DNA of 64,000 bases from Hallella mizrahii (GTDB lineage Bacteria > Bacteroidota > Bacteroidia > Bacteroidales > Bacteroidaceae): assembly GCF_009695775.1 (NCBI RefSeq), contig NZ_VUNG01000003.1, positions 62,001-126,000 of the forward strand, written 5' to 3'. Below are positions 9,033-16,626 of this stretch, piece by piece; positions within the stretch are counted from its first letter, which is position 1, and each line of letters begins with the position of its first letter. Made by a program: the position numbers and the translations under genes. Below the pieces are notes generated by a model that saw only the letters and a program-made list of their open reading frames with translations, was not told the origin of the DNA and ran no database searches.

Positions 9033-10061
9033 TCAATATTGCATGGTGTCTTTACTGAGATACACGGCAATGGTTTTAAGTTTCACATACTGATAGCTCA
9101 GATACATGAATCCGCCGAATCGGTTGTTCGGTCCCCATGAGTTCTTTGCAATAAAAAAGCGATGGCCCCGGCGGTCGTGGGCGAGTCCGCATAGTTCCAT
9201 GCAGTGGTCGTCGGTGGTGCGGAAGGTTTCAAAGGCGCGCTGCCGGTCGAGCTGGTCATAGTCAGCCTTGTCGTTTTGCAGCACGGCGACGCCTCGCTTA
9301 AAGTCAAAGCCCGGCTCGCTGATGTCGCCTTCCCAGCAGACGGGATGCCCCTGCTTGAGAGCATGGACGATGGTATGCATGAGCGTGTCGACAGGCACAT
9401 TGAGAAAGTAGTCGCGCATCTGATTGTCGGGCACCTCCAAGATAAACGGCTTGCCGAAAGGATGATGGGAGAAACTCGTCAGCGACAAGTATTCCTCGGG
9501 TCGACATACGCTGTGGGCAAACTCCATGGGCGTGTACCGGGCACCCAACATCATGATGGTACCGGGCAAGTAACCGATCTGCTCATCGAGTGTTTTGTCT
9601 ATCCGCTCGTTGAGCATGCTGAGCGAAGAGCTTGCCCGCGCAATCTGCTGCACTGTGCGGGCAACGACGGGATAGTCGACCGACACATTATTATAATAGC
9701 TGTCGTAGGGCAACATACCATACATTGCCATGAGATCAAAGACCATCGACGCCATGCCTCGCATCGTCACCTTGCCGTCGTTGCGGTTGAAATAGTAGTT
9801 GGTGGCCTCGTCCTTGAGCAGCATTCTGGCCATATAGTCCACCGAGAGGTGCACCGAGTCGCCTTGCATGAGATGCTCCGACTCGATGGTAGCCAGCATG
9901 GCATAGGCCCAGCAGAGCGGGCTGCGCCCCTGGTCGAGAACCGGTGTGGTCTTGATGACCACATCATTTCTGAACTCACTCTTCACCGGCTGACGTTTTT
10001 GAGGTCGTCCGCAGCTGATGATCATCACGAGGCCAAGCAGGCCAAAGACTATTTTCTTCAT
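9033..10061 (-). CDS. Papain-like C1 peptidase lipoprotein (aminopeptidase C/bleomycin hydrolase-like)
   Basis: The 342-residue product has a lipobox ending at Cys17 (MIISCG), so it should be a membrane-anchored lipoprotein. Catalytic residues of a papain-fold cysteine peptidase are visible: Gln44 in LDQG, Cys50 in SPLCWAYA, His286 in TTDDHCMEL and Asn307 in AKNSWG. The DDHCMEL and SPLCWAY contexts resemble bleomycin hydrolase/PepC (C1B), but it is about 100 residues shorter than PepC. The ATG at 10061 is chosen because it gives the lipoprotein signal; the next in-frame upstream start would be non-ATG. The gene is divergent from the U32 gene and its -7 box ends only 8 bp before the ATG. Confidence 0.88.
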   Translation of the reverse strand: MKKIVFGLLGLVMIISCGRPQKRQPVKSEFRNDVVIKTTPVLDQGRSPLCWAYAMLATIESEHLMQGDSVHLSVDYMARMLLKDEATNYYFNRNDGKVTMRGMASMVFDLMAMYGMLPYDSYYNNVSVDYPVVARTVQQIARASSSLSMLNERIDKTLDEQIGYLPGTIMMLGARYTPMEFAHSVCRPEEYLSLTSFSHHPFGKPFILEVPDNQMRDYFLNVPVDTLMHTIVHALKQGHPVCWEGDISEPGFDFKRGVAVLQNDKADYDQLDRQRAFETFRTTDDHCMELCGLAHDRRGHRFFIAKNSWGPNNRFGGFMYLSYQYVKLKTIAVYLSKDTMQY

Positions 10062-10068
10062 TTCAAGT

Positions 10069-10077
10069 GCAAAGATA
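10069..10077 (-). promoter_or_regulatory. -7 box TATCTTTGC for the C1 peptidase gene, near-leaderless
   Basis: The minus strand reads TATCTTTGC, ending 8 bp before the start codon. If used, transcription starts within a few bases of the ATG. Confidence 0.6.
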
Positions 10078-10091
10078 AGCAATTATTTGAT

Positions 10092-10100
10092 TACCTTTGC
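10092..10100 (+). promoter_or_regulatory. -7 box TACCTTTGC for the U32 peptidase operon, near-leaderless
   Basis: TACCTTTGC ends 4 bp before the ATG at 10104. It faces the opposite box at 10069-10077, so the two divergent promoters overlap and could not easily be occupied at once. Confidence 0.6.
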
Positions 10101-10103
10101 ACT

Positions 10104-11363
10104 ATGAATGCTAAAATAGAGGATTTTGAGATCATGGCCCCCGTGGGCTCACGTGAGTCACTCGCTGCGGCTTTGCAGGCCGGCGCCGACTCCGTATACT
10201 TTGGTATCGGACAGCTGAACATGCGGTCGCACAGTGCCAATCATTTCGACATCAGCGATCTTCACGACATCGCGCGCATCTGCAACGAGCATGGCGTGAA
10301 GACCTATCTCACCGTCAACACCATCATCTATGACGAGGACATGGCCACGATGCACACCATCATCGACGCAGCCCGTGAGGCCGGCATTTCGGCTGTCATC
10401 GCCTCCGATGTCGCCGTGATGGTCTATTGCCGCCAAGTAGGCATGGAGGTGCACCTCTCCACTCAGCTCAACATCAGCAATGTGGAGGCACTGAAGTTCT
10501 ATGCTCAGTTTGCCGACGTCAGCGTGCTCGCCCGAGAGCTGAACATGAAGCAGGTGAGCCACATCCACGATGAGATAGAGCGGCAACAGATCTGCGGCCC
10601 TGCCGGCAAGCCGGTGCGCATAGAGATGTTCTGCCATGGTGCCTTGTGCATGGCTGTCTCGGGCAAGTGCTACATGAGTCTGGCCGCTGCCGACCGCTCC
10701 GCCAACCGTGGCCAGTGCGTGCAGATCTGCCGTCGCTCTTATATCGTCACCGATGCCGAGACGGGCAATCAGCTTGAGATCGACAACAAATACGTGATGA
10801 GTCCCAAGGATCTGAAGACCATCCGCTTCCTCGACAAGATGATGAAGGCCGGTGTGCGTGTCTTCAAAATCGAGGGACGTGCGCGTGGACCAGAATATGT
10901 CTATACCGTGGTGACCTGCTATAAAGAGGCTCTGAAAGCGGTGCTCGACGGCACGTTTACCGAAGAGAAGAAGGACGCATGGGACGAGCGGCTCGCCACT
11001 GTCTTCAACCGCGGATTCTGGGACGGCTATTACCAAGGACAGACGATGGGCGAGTGGAACAAGCACTACGGCTCGCTCGCCACGGAGCGCAAGCGTCTCG
11101 TGGGCAAGGTGACGAAATATTTCTCGAAACTCAACGTGGCGGAGATTGCCGTTGAGGCTGCTCCCTTTGAAGTAGGCGACAAGTTGCTCATCACCGGCAA
11201 CACCACCGGCGCGATGTATCTTGACTGTACCGAGATCCGCTACGACCTCAAGCCTGTCAGACGGGCCGAGCAGGGATGGCTGGTCTCCATCCCCGTGAAG
11301 GGAAAGGTCAGACCAAACGATAAATTCTTTAAGTTGGAGAAAGTAGAATATGAAGACGATTAA
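10104..11363 (+). CDS. Peptidase U32 family protein (TrhP-like)
   Basis: The 419-residue protein starts MNAKIEDFEIMAPVGS, the typical U32 beginning with a TIM-barrel-like core. The U32 Cys-rich signature is present: MFCHGALCMAVSGKCYMS followed by NRGQCVQICRRSY, the cysteines expected to bind an Fe-S cluster. Better-studied members, E. coli TrhP and RlhA, work in prephenate-dependent hydroxylation of tRNA or 23S rRNA uridines or cytidines, so RNA modification is more likely than proteolysis. The frame is open for another 900 bp upstream but that part is antisense to the C1 peptidase gene. It overlaps sufE by 14 bp. Confidence 0.9.
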   Translation: MNAKIEDFEIMAPVGSRESLAAALQAGADSVYFGIGQLNMRSHSANHFDISDLHDIARICNEHGVKTYLTVNTIIYDEDMATMHTIIDAAREAGISAVIASDVAVMVYCRQVGMEVHLSTQLNISNVEALKFYAQFADVSVLARELNMKQVSHIHDEIERQQICGPAGKPVRIEMFCHGALCMAVSGKCYMSLAAADRSANRGQCVQICRRSYIVTDAETGNQLEIDNKYVMSPKDLKTIRFLDKMMKAGVRVFKIEGRARGPEYVYTVVTCYKEALKAVLDGTFTEEKKDAWDERLATVFNRGFWDGYYQGQTMGEWNKHYGSLATERKRLVGKVTKYFSKLNVAEIAVEAAPFEVGDKLLITGNTTGAMYLDCTEIRYDLKPVRRAEQGWLVSIPVKGKVRPNDKFFKLEKVEYEDD

Positions 11364-11778
11364 TGAACTGCAGGACGAAGTCGTGGAGGAGTTCAGCGAC
11401 TTCGACGACTGGATGGATAAATATCAGATGCTCATCGACCTGGGCAATGAGCTCAAGCCGCTCGATGAGAAATACAAGACTGAGCAAAACCTCATCGACG
11501 GTTGCCAGAGCCGTGTGTGGCTGCAATGCGACTTTGTCGACGGCAAGCTGGTGTTCACCGCTGACAGCGATGCGCTCATCGTCAAGGGCATCATCGCCCT
11601 GCTCATTCAGGTGATCAGCGGCCACACGCCGAAAGAGATTCTCGACGCCGACCTTTATTTCATCGACAAGATCGGTCTGCGCGATCATCTTTCTCCCACC
11701 CGCTCCAATGGTCTGTTGGCTATGGTGAAGCAGATCAAGGCGTATGCGCTGGCGTATAACATGAAGGAAAATGCATAA
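11350..11778 (+). CDS. sufE: SufE-family Fe-S cluster sulfur acceptor protein
   Basis: The 142-residue length and sequence fit SufE. The persulfide-carrying Cys is at about residue 52 in LIDGCQSRVWL. SufE takes sulfur from the SufS desulfurase and passes it to the SufBCD scaffold. Overlap with both neighbours (14 bp and 8 bp) indicates translational coupling. Its position right after an Fe-S-type U32 protein is functionally plausible. No other suf genes are in the window. Confidence 0.93.
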   Translation: MKTINELQDEVVEEFSDFDDWMDKYQMLIDLGNELKPLDEKYKTEQNLIDGCQSRVWLQCDFVDGKLVFTADSDALIVKGIIALLIQVISGHTPKEILDADLYFIDKIGLRDHLSPTRSNGLLAMVKQIKAYALAYNMKENA

Positions 11779-12334
11779 GCTCAGAACCATAGAGATGCAC
11801 CGCCTCACGGTGGAAGAGTTTAAGGAAGCCAAGAAGCTGCCGCTGGTGGTTGTGCTCGACAACGTGCGGTCGCTCTATAATGTAGGTTCTGTCTTCCGCT
11901 CGTGCGACGCCTTTCGTGTGGAAGCCGTCTATCTTTGCGGCATCACCGCCTGTCCGCCTAATGCCGAGATCCATAAGACGGCACTCGGCGGAGAGGATAG
12001 TGTCGACTGGAAATACTTCAAAAACACTGAGGATGCCGTGGCCGAACTCCAGCGTGAGGGCTATTTTGTCTACAGCATCGAGCAGGTGGAGGGCAGTACC
12101 AAGCTACAGCATCTCAGAGAATCCCTGGCCACACAGCGTGAGAAAGGCGTAGCTCAGCGCTATGCTGTCGTCTTTGGCAATGAAGTCAAAGGCGTGTTGC
12201 AAAGTGTGGTGGACATGAGCGACGGCTGTCTGGAAATACCACAGTTCGGCACCAAGCACAGTTTGAATGTCAGCGTCACGGCGGGCATTGTAGTGTGGGA
12301 ATTTGCCAAACACCTGCTCTTGCAGCAGAAATGA
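11771..12334 (+). CDS. TrmH/SpoU-family RNA 2'-O-methyltransferase
   Basis: The 187-residue protein has the SPOUT (trefoil-knot) signatures: motif 1 VRSLYNVGSVFRSCDAF, motif 2 VVFGNEVKGV and motif 3 IPQFGTKHSLNVSVTAGIV. These enzymes methylate the ribose of tRNA or rRNA with S-adenosylmethionine. There is no N-terminal RNA-binding extension, so the target cannot be named. It is third in the U32-sufE-trmH-lipoprotein operon, with ATG overlapping the sufE stop region. Confidence 0.92.
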   Translation: MHKLRTIEMHRLTVEEFKEAKKLPLVVVLDNVRSLYNVGSVFRSCDAFRVEAVYLCGITACPPNAEIHKTALGGEDSVDWKYFKNTEDAVAELQREGYFVYSIEQVEGSTKLQHLRESLATQREKGVAQRYAVVFGNEVKGVLQSVVDMSDGCLEIPQFGTKHSLNVSVTAGIVVWEFAKHLLLQQK

Positions 12335-12335
12335 C

Positions 12336-12779
12336 ATGAGACACTGTCCATTGATGCTTCTCCTTGCCTCAGGCTTGTTCACGGCGTCCTGTGCTACCGG
12401 CAACCGTGCCGTCAACTATAGTGAAGCCCGCAACTATTTCTTTCGCAACGATGCCAAGCAACCCGCTGACCTGCTGATCATCCGCAGCCAGGCAGAGTTG
12501 GAGCAATATTTTGGTGAGGCCGCCTTTATGGGTAAGGGCGGTGAGCCGACAAAGATTGACTTCAGCAAGCATTTTGTCGTAGCGAAAGTACTGCCCGTCA
12601 CCAACCATCTTACCAATATCTCGCTCCGACGTATCAAGCGCAGCAGCGATAAGTGCCTTATTTGGGTATGGCATATTGCTGTTAATGACACTTCACTGGC
12701 TTATTCCATACAGCCCATGAAGCTGGTGGTACTCGATAAGAAATACGAGAGATACCAACTTGTCGAAAAGGTAGAGTGA
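12336..12779 (+). CDS. Hypothetical lipoprotein
   Basis: The 147-residue product has a lipoprotein signal with Cys19 (GLFTASCATG). The mature part is mostly beta-strand-like; the segment DFSKHFVVAKVLPVTNH followed by alternating strands loosely recalls small PrcB-type C-terminal domains, but that resemblance is weak. It starts one base after the stop of the TrmH gene and ends the operon. Function unknown. The repeat element begins 74 bp downstream. Confidence 0.75.
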   Translation: MRHCPLMLLLASGLFTASCATGNRAVNYSEARNYFFRNDAKQPADLLIIRSQAELEQYFGEAAFMGKGGEPTKIDFSKHFVVAKVLPVTNHLTNISLRRIKRSSDKCLIWVWHIAVNDTSLAYSIQPMKLVVLDKKYERYQLVEKVE

Positions 12780-12853
12780 TTTGAAGCCAGCTATGTTCGA
12801 TGCCTTGCACACTACACGACCAAGAAAGTTCGTCGAAGTTTGAAAGCAATTTT

Positions 12854-13224
12854 TTGTTGGATAAACTGACAATTTTCCGCCCTCATACAGGCGATTTTCT
12901 GAAGCAAACCATACTTTGCCCAGAAAAACGCGAATTTTGGAATATTTTTGTAACTGTCTGATAATTAACGAACTACACTCATAGACGGTTTTTGATGAAT
13001 TCTTAGTGCAATTTTGGCATTGAAAAAATGATGGAAATCTCTGTCAAAGTACCTTTTTCATGCTGTCATCTCACTGATTTCTCATGGTAAAATCAGTGAG
13101 ATGACAAGGTAAAATCAGTGAGATGACAAGGTGAAATCAGTGAGATGATAGTGAGAGGCTTCAAATCTGAGTGTTTTTCCCCATTTTTTTCTTCATCCTC
13201 TCTTGATGGTTTCTCTAGATTGCA
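12854..13224 (+). repeat. Intergenic 22-bp-array element, copy A
   Basis: This 371-bp stretch fills most of a 671-bp gene-free gap (12780-13450). It begins with a 28-bp sequence containing TGACAATTTTCCGCC that is identical to copy C, followed by GCGATTTT and CGCGAATTTT words shared with copies C and D. Then come AAAGTACCTTTTTC (also in C), an inverted unit at 13065-13080, and three 22-bp units whose TGAGATGA cores start at 13097, 13119 and 13141. Each unit is flanked by AAATCAG and AAGGT. It closes with TTTCTCTAGATTGCA. The inverted unit and the first direct unit can pair over 16 bp. No reading frame is credible. Confidence 0.8.
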
Positions 13225-13450
13225 AGTCCGAGATGAACAAGTTTTGTAATAAGCTTTGATGTTAATAAAAGTCGATGGCTGTCTGATAATGCATTATCAG
13301 AAATAAAAAAAATAGGAAATATAGGGTTTATTTCGGGCAATATTTGTATTTTTGTATAGCTCCATCGGTCTGTGGAATAGCAAGTCTGTGCATGAAGGAC
13401 CATGGGGCGGAATAGAAAACAAGCTTACGAAACAACAACACAGCCCTAAT

Positions 13451-14014
13451 ATGAAAGAAAAAATACTCATCCAACGCATCGAAGAAGTCACGGGCCAGCA
13501 CTATGACTCGCCCAAGGATTTCGACAAGCTCAGCCAGCAGATCTTTTTCAAAACCGAGGAAATGGTCAGCCCTTCTACCTTGAAGCGCTTGTGGGGATAT
13601 ATCGACAGTGCTTCCTCGCCACGCTCCTACACCCTTGACGTACTTGCGCGCTTTCTGGGCTACCGCGACTACGAGGCCTTCAAAGTCGATAATGAGCATG
13701 CCGATGTGCAGAGCGACATCACCCTCTGCGACAAAGTCTCGTGTGAGGATCTCGCTGTCGGCGACCTGCTGGAGCTCAGCTGGCTGCCCAACCGCCTTTG
13801 TCGGATAGAGCATCTTGGCGGCGGACGCTTCCGCGTCGTGGAGGCTCAGAACACCAAGCTCAGCGTGGGTGACACCTTCTTTTGCTCTTTGTTTCTGAGC
13901 CACGAGCCGCTCTTTGTCGACAAACTCATGCACGACGGCAATGGTCCTTTTGTCTATGTGGCAGGAAAAAAGGACGGAATCACGGTCAGGCGACTCCGTC
14001 CTTCTGCGTTATAA
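13451..14014 (+). CDS. Hypothetical protein with Bacteroidota-type N-terminal domain
   Basis: The 187-residue protein begins MKEKILIQRIEEVTGQHYDS and continues with STLKRLWGYIDSASSPR and SYTLDVLARFLGYRDYEAF. This N-terminal segment recurs in uncharacterised Bacteroidota proteins and looks helical, possibly helix-turn-helix-like. The C-terminal half is beta-rich with no recognised motif. The ATG at 13451 is preferred over an upstream frame extension because the recognisable domain starts there. A TATTTTTG box at 13347-13354 may be the promoter, about 100 bp upstream. Function unknown; a nucleic-acid-binding role is only a guess. Confidence 0.7.
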   Translation: MKEKILIQRIEEVTGQHYDSPKDFDKLSQQIFFKTEEMVSPSTLKRLWGYIDSASSPRSYTLDVLARFLGYRDYEAFKVDNEHADVQSDITLCDKVSCEDLAVGDLLELSWLPNRLCRIEHLGGGRFRVVEAQNTKLSVGDTFFCSLFLSHEPLFVDKLMHDGNGPFVYVAGKKDGITVRRLRPSAL

Positions 14015-14035
14015 AACCGAACTAAAAACTACACT

Positions 14036-14099
14036 TTCTGATAGAGGCAGTCCTCGTTGTAGGGGGGTGTCCCCTTTAATTCTGATAGAGGCTGTCCTC
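14036..14099. repeat. Direct repeat duplicating the 3' end of ahpF
   Basis: A 20-bp word beginning TTCTGATAGAGGC occurs at 14036-14055 and 14080-14099 with one mismatch, 44 bp apart. The second copy encodes the last residues of AhpF (EDSLYQN); the first lies past the stop codon and would encode nearly the same residues. It looks like a tandem duplication of the gene end. Confidence 0.75.
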
Positions 14100-15626
14100 A
14101 AAGGCGGCGAGGGCAGCCTTGGCTCCTTCGCCCATGGCAATCATGATCTGCTTGAATGGCACGGTCGACACGTCGCCTGCCGCATATACGCCTGCCGCCG
14201 ACGTGCGGTTGCGGTCGTCGATGATGATCTCACCGCGCGGGGTGAGATTGACATGACCTTTAAAGATGTCGCTGTTGGGCTGTAGGCCTATCTGCACAAA
14301 TACGCCGTCGAGACTGATGTGCCGCATCTCGTCCTTGTCGAGATCACGCACGTCGATGCCGTTGAGGCGTCCGTTCTGCTCCGAGAGGCCGACGGTCTGA
14401 CTGCGGAAATGGATGTCGACATTGTGCAGTGCGCGCAGCTTTTGCTGCAACACCTTGTCGGCGCGCATCTGAGAGCCAAACTCCAGCACAGTCACATGAT
14501 CGCAGATTCCGGCCAGGTCGATGGCCGCTTCCACGCCACTGTTTCCGCCGCCGATGACTGCCACGTGCTTGCCTTTGTAGAAAGGCCCGTCGCAGTGAGG
14601 GCAGAAATGAATGCCGTGACCAATGAGTTTGTCCTCACCTGTCAGTCCCAAACGGCGCCATCCGGCACCCGTGGCAATGATCACACGCGGGGCGATGAAT
14701 GATTCTCCTCCTCTCACCTCTACCCGTTTGTCCTTTTCTGAAAAGTCCACACGTGTGATCCTGCGGTTGGTGTATGTGTCTATGGGATAAGCCTCCAAGT
14801 GTTTGGAGAGGTCGGCGGCCAACTGCGCGCCGGTAGTCTTTGGCACAGAGATGATGTTCTCGATGCCCGTCGTGTCGTTGACCTGACCGCCAATGCGCTG
14901 GGCCACGACGGCGACTCTCTGCCCTTTTCGGGCAGCATAGATGGCTGCGGCTGCTCCTGCCGGACCACCGCCGAGTACCACAATATCGTAGCGACGCTCC
15001 ACAGCCTCGTGTGCTGCGCTGCTGTCGGTGCCGAGATGGTCCTCCAGTTCGTCGAGCAGTGTGCCGAGCTCACCGCGACCCACATGTAGCAAATCACCGT
15101 TGACATACACTGCGGGCACCGCCTGGATGTTGAGCTCGTTGACTTCCTGCTGCGCAAGTGCCCCGTCGACCATCTCGTGAGAGACATTCGGATTGAGCAG
15201 TGCCATGACGTTGAGAGCTTGCACCACGTCGGGACAGTTGGTACACGTCAGCGATACGTAGGTTGTCAGTCGGATGTTGCCTCGCAGCGACGCGATGCGT
15301 TGGCGCAGACGGTCGTCGGGCAGATTGCGCCCCTGTCCGTCAGCGTTGAGCAGTGCCAGCAACAGCGAGGTGAACTCATGTCCGTTGGGGATGCCCCGGA
15401 ACGCGATGCCCGTTTCCTGGCCGTCGCGAAGAATGTAGAAGCGAAACGCCTTGCCGCTGCGGTATTCTACAGTGATATGTGAACTGCACGAAGCCACATC
15501 CTCTACAAATTGACTGAAATGAGTGGCGTCGGCATCGCTGTCGTCGCGCTCTACGACAAATGTGAAATGAGCACTGAGATGAGCCAGTACGCTTTTCACT
15601 TGAGTGATAACATTAAGATCGAGCAT
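14076..15626 (-). CDS. ahpF: Alkyl hydroperoxide reductase subunit F
   Basis: The 516-residue length equals typical AhpF (about 520). Two redox CxxC pairs are visible: CTNC in the N-terminal glutaredoxin-like domain and CPHC in the thioredoxin-reductase-like part (FCPHCDGPFYKG). The FAD site VVLGGGPAGAAAAIYAA and NAD(P)H site HVAVIGGGNSGVEAAID are intact. AhpF uses NADH to regenerate AhpC in the cytoplasm. It follows ahpC by 76 bp on the same strand and should share its peroxide-responsive promoter. Confidence 0.97.
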   Translation of the reverse strand: MLDLNVITQVKSVLAHLSAHFTFVVERDDSDADATHFSQFVEDVASCSSHITVEYRSGKAFRFYILRDGQETGIAFRGIPNGHEFTSLLLALLNADGQGRNLPDDRLRQRIASLRGNIRLTTYVSLTCTNCPDVVQALNVMALLNPNVSHEMVDGALAQQEVNELNIQAVPAVYVNGDLLHVGRGELGTLLDELEDHLGTDSSAAHEAVERRYDIVVLGGGPAGAAAAIYAARKGQRVAVVAQRIGGQVNDTTGIENIISVPKTTGAQLAADLSKHLEAYPIDTYTNRRITRVDFSEKDKRVEVRGGESFIAPRVIIATGAGWRRLGLTGEDKLIGHGIHFCPHCDGPFYKGKHVAVIGGGNSGVEAAIDLAGICDHVTVLEFGSQMRADKVLQQKLRALHNVDIHFRSQTVGLSEQNGRLNGIDVRDLDKDEMRHISLDGVFVQIGLQPNSDIFKGHVNLTPRGEIIIDDRNRTSAAGVYAAGDVSTVPFKQIMIAMGEGAKAALAAFEDSLYQN

Positions 15627-15702
15627 AAGTTGAAATTGTAGGAATTAGAGAGTTGTGCACTTCGTGCAGTCGTAATGTTTTGCTAAAAAGCAGTGGTGCT
15701 CC

Positions 15703-16269
15703 TTAGAGCTTGCCTACGAGGTCGATGCTGGGCTTGAGCGTCTCAGCACCCTCGTGCCACTTGGCGGGGCAAACCTCACCGTTGTGCGAAGCTACATACT
15801 GTGCGGCCTGCACCTTGCGGACGAGTTCGTCGGCGTTGCGGCCGATGCTGTTGTCCTGAATCTCAGCCAGTTTGATCAGTCCTTCTGGGTTGACGAGGAA
15901 GGTGCCACGGTAAGCCACGCCCTCATCCTCCTTGTATACGCCGAAGCCACGGGAGAGCACAGCGAGCGGGTCAGCGAGCATGGCATACTGCAATTTGGCA
16001 ATGCGGTCAGAGGTGTCGTGCCATGCCTTGTGGACGAAATGGCTGTCGGTGCTCACCGAGAAGACTTCTACGCCCATGGCCTTGAGCTCATCGTATTTGC
16101 TCTGAAGGTCCTCCAGCTCGGTAGGGCATACAAAGGTGAAGTCGGCAGGATAGAAGAAGAACAGAGCCCACTTGCCTTCGATGTCCTTGTTGCTGACGGT
16201 TTTGAAACTGCCGTTTTGGAAGGCCTGAACGGTGAACTCGGGTGCGTGCTGATTGATGATCGTTTCCAT
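15703..16269 (-). CDS. ahpC: Alkyl hydroperoxide reductase subunit C (peroxiredoxin)
   Basis: The 188-residue product has the peroxidatic Cys in DFTFVCPTELEDL (near residue 47) and the resolving Cys in GEVCPAKW near the C-terminus. It reduces H2O2 and organic peroxides in the cytoplasm with AhpF as partner. The ATG at 16267-16269 is chosen because the family starts METIINQHAPEF; 32 in-frame codons upstream are leader. A TAACTTTGC box lies about 95 bp upstream with an OxyR-like site beyond it. Confidence 0.97.
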   Translation of the reverse strand: METIINQHAPEFTVQAFQNGSFKTVSNKDIEGKWALFFFYPADFTFVCPTELEDLQSKYDELKAMGVEVFSVSTDSHFVHKAWHDTSDRIAKLQYAMLADPLAVLSRGFGVYKEDEGVAYRGTFLVNPEGLIKLAEIQDNSIGRNADELVRKVQAAQYVASHNGEVCPAKWHEGAETLKPSIDLVGKL

Positions 16270-16361
16270 AATCTCTTGTTTTTTATTTATTTTGTGTTGT
16301 GTTGTTGTGAGAAAAAACTCTTTTGTTTGTGATGTTGTGAAGTGTTTTCTTGTTTTCTGAT

Positions 16362-16370
16362 GCAAAGTTA
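16362..16370 (-). promoter_or_regulatory. -7 box TAACTTTGC of ahpCF
   Basis: TAACTTTGC on the minus strand gives a leader of about 85 nt to the ahpC start. The -33 region around 16390 lacks a good TTTG, as expected for a promoter that needs an activator. Confidence 0.65.
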
Positions 16371-16392
16371 TGGATATTCCTTGATGATGGCA

Positions 16393-16428
16393 ACAGACAA
16401 CGTCTATCGCATCATAGATAAAATCTAT
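16393..16428. promoter_or_regulatory. OxyR-like operator upstream of ahpCF
   Basis: The sequence contains ACAG-N7-CTAT (16393-16407) and ATAG-N7-CTAT (16414-16428), separated by 6 bp. The OxyR consensus is ATAG-N7-CTAT-N7-ATAG-N7-CTAT, so three of the four quartets match exactly and the centre spacing is one base short. It lies just upstream of the expected -33 position, where an activator would sit. Bacteroides OxyR is known to control ahpCF. Confidence 0.55.
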
Positions 16429-16551
16429 ACCAAAGGATAAGTGGTTGTTTATCAGTATCCTATTTTGTCATAGACAACCTGCGGTTTTTCTCATTTCTTG
16501 CTCCTGCCTCACATTTTGCACCTTTGATTTTGTTTTGTGGATTGATTTGTG

Positions 16552-16560
16552 TAACTTTGC
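16552..16560 (+). promoter_or_regulatory. -7 box TAACTTTGC of the leuS operon
   Basis: TAACTTTGC gives a leader of about 60 nt before the leuS ATG. The leader contains TATAATAAGGTG at 16579-16590, a word that recurs in other gaps of the window. With the ahpC promoter this explains the 357-bp gap 16270-16626. Confidence 0.6.
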
Positions 16561-16626
16561 ATGTAGTATGCCCTATTTATAATAAGGTGTAAGCCAAAGA
16601 AACAATAAACAAGATATAATATACAC

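Noticed and set aside
9204..10103. Long open plus-strand frame upstream of the U32 gene
   Set aside because: It is antisense to the C1 peptidase gene, whose catalytic motifs are clear, and the plus-strand product is His/Val-rich with no domain; a promoter box also lies just before 10104.
12336..12779. Lipoprotein considered as a protease-inhibitor or PrcB-type protein
   Set aside because: Similarity is limited to a short strand-rich segment, not enough for a name.
12854..13224. 22-bp repeats considered as a CRISPR array (also at 37478-37530 and 59313-59387)
   Set aside because: Units are directly adjacent with no unique spacers, are shorter than CRISPR repeats, and no cas gene is in the window.
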